Positions 57,579 to 64,000 of a stretch of 64,000 nucleotides of DNA are shown here, piece after piece (the stretch's first letter is position 1; each line of letters starts with the position of its first letter). A program made the position numbers and the translations under genes. Below the pieces are notes generated by a model, which worked only from the letters and a program-made list of their open reading frames with translations, made no database searches and was not told the origin of the DNA. The stretch spans positions 11,318,458 through 11,382,457 of the forward strand of contig OZ024891.1 in NCBI GenBank assembly GCA_964017195.1, written 5' to 3'. Source of the stretch: Siderastrea radians (Eukaryota > Cnidaria > Anthozoa > Scleractinia > Rhizangiidae).

Positions 57579-59749
57579 CAGTCAAATAGGTGGAACAAGC
57601 CAAACGATTAGTGAAAATGTAAAAGAGGGTCCTCCTGGTCCAGGGGGTCCTCCTGGCCCTGAGGGTCCTCCTGGACCGAAGGGTGACAAAGGTCCAGCGG
57701 GACCACAAGGTCCTTATGGACCGAGGGGTGAAAAAGGTCCCACAGGACCACAAGGTCAGAAGGGGGCACAAGGACCACAGGGTTTAAAAGGCGACAAAGG
57801 TGATAAAGGTGACAAAGGTGATTAAGGTGATAAAGGTGATCGTGGACCTCAGGGTAGTGCCAGCGGTTCTGCTAATATTGACATGCAAAATAAGTACGAT
57901 ATTTTGCATTTAAAAAGCAACCCTTATCCTGTCCACGGTGATCTGACAAAGGTAATAAACTATCAGGACACGAGAAATATCTTTCTTTCAAAAAAGGAAG
58001 GCGGAAAAATGGAAGCAGGCATTGATATGAACAATAATACAATCTACAACGTAAAAGACCCAGTACAGGCAGATCAAGCCACAAACAAAAAATATGTCGA
58101 TAATCAGCTTGTAAAAAAACTGGATAAAGAAGCTGATATTGATATGAAAAATAATTCGATTATCAATCTTGATCTTCCATCAAACCAAAGAGACGCCGCA
58201 TGTGTCGAGTTTGTTAACAACAGAATTGATGACATGACACAAAAAAATTTTCTCAAAGTTGATGGCACTAACAATATGAATGGAAACTTGAATTTAAATA
58301 ACAATAAAATTATTAACTTACAAACCGATTACAAAGATTCGAAATCCGCAATTAATGTTGATTTTATGCAAAATGAAATAACATCTATGAGAGATCTTGT
58401 CAGTCAAAAAATTCATGAATCTAATATCACTAGCTCGGCTCAAAAAAGGGACGCCTTCAGATACTTGATGGAAGACACTGATGAATCTTCGAGTGAAAAC
58501 AACATCGAGGTTTTGGGCATCAGAGATTTTTCCGAGTCTCCACATCAAATAAATAAAAAAGCTTACTCACTCAAACTCCTGTTTGAAAAAGGCTCACCCA
58601 ACCAGTACTAATCACGCCTCGGTTTTAACCTATATAAACTTCCGGCTGGTTACTATACTATGGTTGTTGAATGGTTTCCTCCAGAAATGAATGAGGTAAG
58701 TGTTACAGCACAAGCAACGACGATTTCAATTTCTAATCATACAACCAAAACATTTGAGAAGTACACCAAAACAGTTATCAATTTTCACAGATGGGGTAGC
58801 TCACCCCCGCAATATATATCTCGACCTGCATGGTACAGTCAGTAAACCATCATTTTTAACAATTGGTCATTTAAGACGGATTCCGCTCAACTTTCGAGCA
58901 ATAAGTGCAAAAAATATTTACCAAAAAACTACTCATAGCACGTTAACATTTTCAATGCTATTTGAAACATCTCACTTTAATTCACTTCTCCAAGTGACCC
59001 CGTGATGAAATTCTCAAGCATTCTCGAGAAACTTAATGTCAAATCTCGTAAAAATGTGTTAAAAACGGGCGCCATTTTGTTTTGAACTGACATGAAGCAT
59101 CTTTTTGATTGAAATATGGATAACTTCTAATCCAATTTTCTCTCACGGGGTCAGCCTGGGAGCAAAATTAACGATAAGTTCTTTTTATCCATTCTCAAAA
59201 TGTGACCGTGCTGCAAGTATTTTTATGGTAACTTAATTTTTGCACTTATTGCTCGAACTTTGAGCGGAAATCATCTTAATTGTTTATGGTGTTAAAGAAA
59301 CAATTTCAAGTGTTGATCCAAGTGTCTATGACACCGCTTTTGTTATTGAAAATGGACAAATGGTAATGCAAACAGATTTGTCTTTAAACGGACATAATTT
59401 GAGTGGTTCCATTCATTATATACATGGGTATTTAAATACAAAAAATGGATACGCATTTTTATTAAATGGTTTGGATAAATTATTCTTTTTAGATGATGTT
59501 CAAATAATAAATATAACAGTTTTCTATCTCAAACACAAAAATCAATATCCACCTGTTCACGTAAGAATTAAAAAACATACTCAAAATTTAAATAATTCAA
59601 TACAACCATTCATTTCAAATAATACAACTCGAAAACAAAAAATAAATATCAATTTAGATGTGTCCTTTAGTTATATAATTGTGGAAATGACTACCGTGTT
59701 TCCACCAGGAGAAGAATTCTTACTATTAATGGAATATAAATCACCATAA
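57565..59749 (+). pseudogene. Collagen-like fibre protein, broken and carrying a MITE
   Basis: Residues ~21-87 are Gly-X-Y repeats ([20 protein letters not shown] and similar). After them come repeated MNNNTIYNVKDP / MKNNSIINLDLP / LNNNKIINL modules with ATNKKYVDNQL, as in phage and adintovirus fibres. The C-terminal part (59360-59749) is beta-rich. Breaks: in-frame TAA at 57823-57825 and 58609-58611, a frameshift near 58790, and a 401-bp MITE (58875-59275). MITE plus its TTAA duplication is 405 bp, so the downstream frame is kept. The protein would be the receptor-binding spike. Confidence 0.82.
58875..59275. mobile_element. piggyBac-like MITE with TTAA duplication inside the fibre gene
   Basis: TTAA flanks both sides (58871-58874 and 59276-59279). 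The ends are ~39-bp inverted repeats: GAYGRTTCCGCTCAA, then TTCGAGCAATAAGTGCAAAAA on both. The fibre frame continues in the same phase after the insert. No coding capacity. TTAA targets and length suit a piggyBac-type nonautonomous element. Confidence 0.88.
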
Positions 59750-59763
59750 ACATTTTTTCATAT

Positions 59764-59770
59764 TATATAG
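59764..59770 (+). promoter_or_regulatory. TATA-like box before the hydrophobic protein gene
   Basis: TATATAG, 4 bp before the ATG at 59775. Confidence 0.35.
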
Positions 59771-59774
59771 CACA

Positions 59775-60296
59775 ATGCGGGACATTTTCGAATTCAACCA
59801 TATCGACCAAACACTTTCTGAAGAGAAGGTTAAACTTCTGAAAGATTTATATGCTTATTACCACAAGAAACATTATGGCTATGAAAAGTTGTACCGCGGT
59901 TTTCGAAGAAAAAATTTTGTTTGTAATCTTTCAGCTGGCAAATTAATTATTAGTACCGCAGTAGCCGGAGGAATTACGTTGAACCCTGTTGTCATGGCAA
60001 CTTTAACTGGTGTTGGTCTTACTTTGAAAGCAGTGGCAAGCCTTAAGAAATATGATAAGAAAACCGAACAAGCAAATTTTGCCCGGATTGAATACCAAAA
60101 AGTTCTTGATGAGATTCGCTTCTACCTCAGAGGTGAAGCTTTCGACGAAAAGGTCTTTCTTGATAGATGGAAAATGATAGATAATTTCGTCACTGATCAT
60201 TGCATGGAGATTCCGCCATCTATTTCTAACAAGTATGAAAAAAAAATTCGCTCAGTTGTAGATTTTCAAAGTAATTATATACGCTTTCAAAAATGA
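59775..60296 (+). CDS. Conserved Polinton hydrophobic-core protein, function unknown
   Basis: 173 aa, intact. The N-terminal part is charged and helical, residues ~52-92 are hydrophobic with Gly/Thr/Ala (GKLIISTAVAGGITLNPVVM, TLTGVGLTLKAVASLKKY), and the C-terminal half is charged and helical (NFARIEYQKVLDEIRFYLRG). One or two membrane segments followed by helices recall small SLATT-like membrane proteins, but no match is certain. I recall similar ORFs in other cnidarian Polintons. It follows the fibre gene by 25 bp. Confidence 0.65.
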   Translation: MRDIFEFNHIDQTLSEEKVKLLKDLYAYYHKKHYGYEKLYRGFRRKNFVCNLSAGKLIISTAVAGGITLNPVVMATLTGVGLTLKAVASLKKYDKKTEQANFARIEYQKVLDEIRFYLRGEAFDEKVFLDRWKMIDNFVTDHCMEIPPSISNKYEKKIRSVVDFQSNYIRFQK

Positions 60297-60526
60297 TTGC
60301 AACTTTGCAAGCTATTTGTATTTGGTTATTTTTGAACTTTTTTCCCCGCCAGAAATTAAGCAAATAAGATTAATTACTCGTGAGTGTGTTTCAAAAATAT
60401 TGTTACCAACTCGTGATGAAGATGGCTACCCCATTTCAGGACAAGATATTGTTCCATAATACGATTTTTCCTAATAAAGTTGAAAAATAAAACTTTTTTT
60501 CTTATAAACAACGAAAATGCGTGATA

Positions 60527-60606
60527 GTCACGCGTGACCTTATGTGACAAGAGGCGTGACATTGTGTGACGGCGAACGTGACAGTCACGCGTGACATTGC
60601 ATGACA
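60527..60606. promoter_or_regulatory. Helically phased GTGAC iterons with two 12-bp palindromes
   Basis: GTGAC begins at 60534, 60544, 60556, 60566, 60578 and 60591, and a variant ATGAC at 60602, that is every 10-13 bp. The first and sixth are part of identical palindromes GTCACGCGTGAC (60527-60538 and 60584-60595). All lie in a gene-free stretch directly before the stem-loop array. It could bind a protein for replication, packaging or transcription. That is inference. Confidence 0.65.
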
Positions 60607-60617
60607 GGTCACACAAA

Positions 60618-60939
60618 AAGGGCAAAACCCTTGTCGGGGGGTGCTCGTGGCTGTTCTTGCCTAGCCTCGGCTAGGACTTTTACCTCACCGAAGTGAGGAT
60701 TTCACCGCTGACAAGGCGGTTGTCATTCCACATTTTACCTCTGGGAGCGAGGTTTGAAATCCCGAGGGATTTCTGAGCACCCCCCTGTCACCAGTAGGGC
60801 CGAGGCGGACTCACCCGAGGGTACTCTCCCACTGGAAGGAGTTCCCCTATACCTCGTATTTCACCGCATGCACAAGCCCTCGAGCAGGGTTCAGATGGTG
60901 GCCAACCATCACCGCCCTAAGGCTTCACCAATGAGTGAA
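60618..60939. ncRNA. Dense stem-loop array, candidate structured RNA or DNA element
   Basis: At least ten stems in 320 bp, more GC-rich than the surroundings. A perfect 11-bp outer stem (60636-60646 with 60775-60785, GGGGGGTGCTC/GAGCACCCCCC) encloses five hairpins. These are CCTAGC-CTCG-GCTAGG (60660), CCTCAC-CGAA-GTGAGG (60683), ACCGC-7-GCGGT (60704), ACCTC-7-GAGGT (60737) and GAAATCC-CGAG-GGATTTC (60756). After it come ACTC/GAGT (60823), AGCCCT/AGGGTT (60875), GATGGT/ACCATC (60894), GCC/GGC (60914) and TTCAC/GTGAA (60924). No open frame explains it. The transcribed strand is not known. A noncoding RNA, packaging signal or regulatory structure are all possible. Confidence 0.65.
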
Positions 60940-61116
60940 CTAATAAATATTGATCACTTTCAATATATATTACACACACTTTTCTTCTTCTATTTCTTAT
61001 GGTACCCTTTTTCTGCCCTTCATTTAAATGTCGCAATAATTGAATGTTTACGCATGCGCTTCACAAAATTTCACCTCAAGTAGAAAAGTACACGCTATTA
61101 AACAAATGTATTTTCA

Positions 61117-61446
61117 ATGTATCTTACTATGGATGTCTGTACAGATCAACAAACGATCTCACAAGACTGGCCAACAGAGGAAAGTTTTGAAAGAAAAGAA
61201 ATTTTAAAATGGCGGGATATTTCAGACGCTATTTACAAAATCAAAAAAGTTAAACACAGGAAAGGTAAATTTGGGGATTCAGCTATTTTAACGTTAGAAA
61301 AAAAGAATGGAGATGAGTTTTGTGTGTGGGCCCCTAAACGACTTACAGAAGACTTGCTGGAAGATGATTGTTATCAATTTGGCTACAAAATAGGTCTCAA
61401 AACTTCTGCTGACGGTAATGAATATTTTGATTATGAATTAATGTAA
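61117..61446 (+). CDS. Small protein with OB-like pattern, possible ssDNA-binding role
   Basis: 109 aa, intact; a second ATG is at 61129. After an acidic N-terminus it alternates beta-like strands: ISDAIYKIKKVKHRKGKFGD, ILTLEKKNGDEFCVWAPKRL, then YKIGLKTSADGNEYFDYEL. The pattern of a W-x-x-I start, KGKFGDS turn and VWAPKRL strand is one I recall from small proteins of related elements. An OB-fold single-strand-binding role would fit a protein-primed replicon but is inference only. Confidence 0.6.
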   Translation: MYLTMDVCTDQQTISQDWPTEESFERKEILKWRDISDAIYKIKKVKHRKGKFGDSAILTLEKKNGDEFCVWAPKRLTEDLLEDDCYQFGYKIGLKTSADGNEYFDYELM

Positions 61447-61585
61447 TCATGTATGTGTATATTGATTTGTTTTTTCAAGCTTGAGTTGTTAAGGGTTTTT
61501 CCCTTCAATGTTTGTACAAGAGTATAAATTACGTCATTGTCTGTAGGTTTCACCGGACAGCGAAGTCACGCGGCGTAAACACAAC

Positions 61586-61942
61586 TTAATGACTGTGGTC
61601 CTCTTCCCATATATCAGTGCAATAATTAACTAGAGTTTTATCCAAGATCGGGACAGAGATGGTTAGTTCATGTAAGATTTCGTCTTGTTTATAACAAGGG
61701 TAACAACACCCTCCACAACAACAATGCATATAGGCTACACACACCAGAATATGGACAAGCCGCTGCCTTTCAGGACAGAAAGGTTGTATTGAAAGCTCAT
61801 TGTGAACCAGGTTCCAACCCAAAGCCTCTCGCTCTTTCAGTTTTATGGCGAGGTAATGTTTGTAAATTATCTTACGTAGCTCAGGCGGTAGGTTTTGAAT
61901 TGCTTCGATAATCTGACAGTTGTTGAATCCGGCAGCCATCAA
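61586..61942 (-). CDS. Cys-rich protein with F-box-like N-terminus, function unknown
   Basis: 118 aa, intact. Residues ~12-35 read IEAIQNLPPELRKIIYKHYL, which resembles the LPPEL core of F-boxes. A middle block has LGWNLVHNE and PFCPERQRLVH, then a Cys cluster (CVAYMHCCCGGCCYPCYKQD) that may bind zinc. Similar sequences occur in other cnidarian Polintons to my memory. It is the last gene before the right TIR and convergent with the OB-like gene. Ubiquitin-ligase recruitment would be possible if the F-box is real. Confidence 0.6.
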   Translation of the reverse strand: MMAAGFNNCQIIEAIQNLPPELRKIIYKHYLAIKLKEREALGWNLVHNELSIQPFCPERQRLVHILVCVAYMHCCCGGCCYPCYKQDEILHELTISVPILDKTLVNYCTDIWEEDHSH

Positions 61943-61999
61943 ATTTGACTCACAAATATCTAATCAGTTAAAAATTTCTTTTTCATTCGTATTCGGTTA

Positions 62000-62189
62000 T
62001 TCCACCTTTTCCACCTATATAAAAACCGCTTTTTGTGCTATCGGTATAAAAAAGGAAATAGAACTCTCATTTATAAAACTTTTCTCTTTTACCAATGTGA
62101 TAAATTGTTTCATATGTGAGCGGTTTAAAAACCGGAAAGAAAACTCCCAATGAATAAACGGTTACAGAACCCCCATTTTACTATACTAC
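62000..62189 (-). repeat. Polinton right terminal inverted repeat
   Basis: Reverse complement of 45043-45232 with about ten differences. The outer end reads GTAGTATAGTAAAATGG on the minus strand. Confidence 0.93.
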
Positions 62190-62340
62190 TCCGCGGTTGA
62201 TGGCTTTTCCACAAATTTCTGCCGTCGCTTCGTGGCAATGCCTATTCAAAAACGATTACACAACCTATCGGAATTGAGACAATGTTCAGGTTCCTCCTTG
62301 TAGATGAATCCTTAAGAAATGTAAAAAAGTCATTGCGGAA
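62190..62340 (-). pseudogene. Right part of the gene copy split by the Polinton, with TSD copy
   Basis: Starts with TCCGCG (62190-62195), then GGTTGATGGCTTTTCCACAA and further sequence matching 63875-64000. With 44880-45042 it makes up one interrupted paralogue. Confidence 0.78.
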
Positions 62341-62818
62341 AACCTTAAGGATCAGTAAAGGATGAATTCTCCAGTTTTCTTAGTACTATACAAAAAGCGT
62401 ATGAAATTTTTGCACTTTTACGCACTTTTACATGCTAAAGCGGTTCTGGAATTGGCACTGCAGTCAATGTAATTGAAATACATGTAATTCCCCTACCGTA
62501 ATGCGTTTTCAAGGAATTTCTTTTTCTCACACGCCGCTTTTACGGATTCTCGTTATTACGGACACCAAATCGCTGTCCCGAAGGTGTTCACAATAACGGG
62601 AGTTGACTGAAGATTTCAGTTAATGTAAATGTTTTGTCGATAAAATTTTTCTCGGAGGGAAAATGTTTCCATGTTCTTTCGACAGTCAAAGAAAAATCTT
62701 TTCATTTTAAACGTTTAACTGGAATGACAACTCTCAAACAATCTGTTTGAACAAAGAGAAGGTTAGATACTCATTACGACAAAACATTTTTTGCTAGTAA
62801 TTCCAGATAAATACTCAC
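62341..62818. other. Intronic DNA without recognised features
   Basis: AT-rich, no open frame of note. Confidence 0.4.
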
Positions 62819-62998
62819 AACTACAATAGCCCTGTCTTCCTCTATATATAGGATCCAAGGAACACCAAGGTCTGAAAGCACCAATTCTTGTGCATTCATT
62901 GTATGTCACTCCTTCGTACTTGAAAGGAATGCTACAGCATTGACCATTTATTGTGTTCTGAACGCAGATCTGTGGAGTCGTTGGCTTTGCTATCGTCA
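62819..62998 (-). CDS. Exon: fibronectin type II domain
   Basis: The 180-bp exon codes for CVQNTINGQCCSIPFKYEGV, then TYNECTRIGAFRPWCSLDPI and a GYC end, with the four Cys, aromatic and WC residues of an FN2 module. Acceptor CCTTAG is at 62999-63004 and the donor GTGAGT at 62818-62813. FN2 modules bind collagen or carbohydrate. It lies upstream of the discoidin exons on the same strand, with the Polinton inside what would be the intron, so it may belong to the same gene. Confidence 0.82.
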
Positions 62999-63114
62999 CT
63001 AAGGAAAAAAAAAACCAACAAACAAACAAACGATGTACATCGCGTTATTATTGCATGTCACACGGATTTTTCTGGAGTTGTGCCAAACTTTTGCTTAAAT
63101 TAAAGAAGGGGGAG

Positions 63115-63340
63115 CAGGGATTACGCAGTGGCGAGAGCGCTCGTCTCCCACCAACGTGGCCTGGGTTCGAGTCTCGGACTGGGCGTCAGATGTGGGTTGA
63201 GTTTGTTGGTTCTCGCCCTTGCTCCGAGAGGTTTTTTTTCCGGGTACTCCGGTTTTCCCCTCTCCTCAAAAACCAACATTTCTAAATTCCAATTCGATCT
63301 GGACACAGTGGACGAAGAGCCACCTTGTGGATGTGCCACT
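63115..63340 (+). mobile_element. tRNA-derived SINE
   Basis: The head has GCAGTGGCGAGAGCGCTC (A-box-like) and GGGTTCGAGTC (B box). It is followed by a body with GAGAGGTTTTTTTTCCGGGT and ACTCCGGTTTTCCCCTCTCC, a block I recall as widely conserved in marine invertebrate SINEs. Family name uncertain. Confidence 0.7.
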
Positions 63341-63617
63341 GCTAATTCCCATTTTAAATACTTTCGTTCACACAATGAATACTTAAACACCAGCAGGGGC
63401 GGGGACGGACTATAGCAAGTTTTTTAAAATGATTTTTGGAAGACAACACTGCAGAACTTGACAAAGTTAGTCCAACGTTTACCAAGTTGTAATTAATTTC
63501 CATCTTGGCCATCCGTGTCAAGACATTTACTAATAGTTTTACTGCACACTAGCATATTGTATAAGGCCTAGGCGAAAACACGAAGTTTGAAGTTTGTTGC
63601 ATTTTGGTTGGGCTGTG

Positions 63618-63960
63618 TTAATCATCACAAAACCAAGGATTTCTCCTAGAGTATGGCCTGTGTCGTGTATTAAGCTTTGGTTCTTTTTCTTTTTGTACGG
63701 ATTTAATCTTCTTCTTGTTGCCATAAAAAATTCCTTCTTCTGTTCCTTGCAAGGCCAGCTTTGCAGTGTCACTCCCGTAAATAAATTCTTCTAGTCTGTC
63801 CAAATATATATTTTCCGCCGTAAATTCTTTAAGTAACTGACTGCAATCAGTCCAGCCCTTTGCAATATCCGCGGTTGATGGCTTTTCCACAAATTTCTGC
63901 CTTCGCCTTGTAGCTCTCCCTATTTAAAAACGGTGACACAACATTTGATTCTTAGTAAGT
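63618..63960 (-). CDS. Unidentified host coding segment, uninterrupted paralogue of the Polinton target
   Basis: Open on the minus strand from about 63920 to 63618 (ATG at 63890): EKPSTADIAKGWTDCSQLLK, then EFTAENIYLDRLEEFIYGSD and a Lys-rich end. No domain is recognised. It contains the single TCCGCG (near 63869) that is duplicated around the Polinton in the other copy. It could be an exon or part of a repeat family; the last part from GNKKK on may be intron. Confidence 0.45.
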
Positions 63961-64000
63961 TTTCAGGTTCCTCCTCGAAAATGAATCCCTAAAAAATGAA

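Larger units (their letters stand above)
45043..62189. mobile_element. Polinton/Maverick (adintovirus-like) endogenous viral element, full length
   Basis: 17,147 bp, bounded by ~190-bp terminal inverted repeats (45043-45232 and 62000-62189) and a 6-bp direct duplication TCCGCG (45037-45042, 62190-62195), as the Polinton integrase makes. An uninterrupted paralogue of the target lies near 63870. Gene content is polymerase B, integrase, protease, major and minor capsid proteins, packaging ATPase, PLA2 virion protein, core protein and fibre. Gene order on the two strands is typical of the group. Several genes are broken and two later insertions (a SINE and a TTAA-type MITE) sit inside it, so this copy is not active by itself. 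Confidence 0.95.

Noticed and set aside
57565..57825. Host collagen gene fragment
   Set aside because: The Gly-X-Y run continues in the same frame into fibre-type modules inside the Polinton and overlaps the ATPase stop, so it is the viral fibre shaft.
60374..60625. 83-aa minus-strand ORF with VTRD repeats
   Set aside because: Its repeated residues come from the GTGAC iterons.
45043..62189. Contamination by a free virus or bacterial DNA
   Set aside because: The target duplication, the host flanks and the paralogous empty site show true integration.

Overview
The window is metazoan nuclear DNA, most likely from an anthozoan cnidarian (a stony coral fits best). The evidence is AT-rich sequence, short exons with GT/AG borders coding for extracellular F5/8 type C (discoidin) and fibronectin type II modules, and a heavy load of retroelements, foldback elements and SINEs. 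No bacterial operons, rRNA or CRISPR arrays are seen. Species assignment is inference.

Host genes. The minus strand carries at least eleven exon candidates: an FN2 exon at 62.8-63.0 kb, then pieces of about four F5/8C domains at 44.3, 42.0, 41.5, 37.6, 21.0, 20.7, 20.2, 11.6, 11.0 and 9.9 kb. In order they rebuild domain N-part, middle and C-part several times over, so they may be one multi-discoidin gene with very large introns. A separate plus-strand intronless ORF (6965-7801) codes for a zinc-finger protein, and broken copies of it sit inside a foldback element at 1-4.6 kb.

Mobile elements, left to right: a foldback element with long inverted repeats (1-4628) hosting a hAT-like insert with a ~51-bp minisatellite; a 1.03-kb TIR element (12776-13806); a 6-kb long inverted repeat (14.0-20.0 kb); a truncated Penelope-like element with a GIY-YIG endonuclease (22.9-24.1 kb); a broken tyrosine-recombinase (Ngaro/DIRS-like) retrotransposon with split direct repeats (25.9-31.2 kb); a palindromic element (34.4-35.6 kb); a tRNA-SINE with a 12-bp target duplication (37.1-37.3 kb); and two stacked LINE copies (37.9-41.2 kb), one split by a 701-bp near-perfect palindrome and the other by a 98-bp MITE.

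The main object is an essentially full-length Polinton/Maverick (adintovirus-like) endogenous virus at 45043-62189 (17.1 kb). It has ~190-bp terminal inverted repeats and a 6-bp target duplication, TCCGCG. An uninterrupted paralogue of the target lies at 63.6-64.0 kb in the same window. It carries protein-primed DNA polymerase B, retroviral-type integrase, a zinc-ribbon protein, a zinc/PLA2 virion protein, a coiled-coil protein, an adenain-type protease, a membrane-active core protein, major and minor capsid proteins, an acidic protein, a packaging ATPase, a collagen-like fibre, a conserved hydrophobic protein, a small OB-like protein and a Cys-rich protein. Polymerase, integrase, capsid, penton, PLA2 and fibre genes are broken, and the protease has lost its catalytic His. 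The ATPase and several small genes are intact.

Two unexplained pieces lie in this element between 60.5 and 60.95 kb: helically phased GTGAC iterons, and directly after them a dense array of about ten stem-loops, five of them enclosed by a perfect 11-bp outer stem. This is the best candidate in the window for an undescribed functional RNA or DNA structure.
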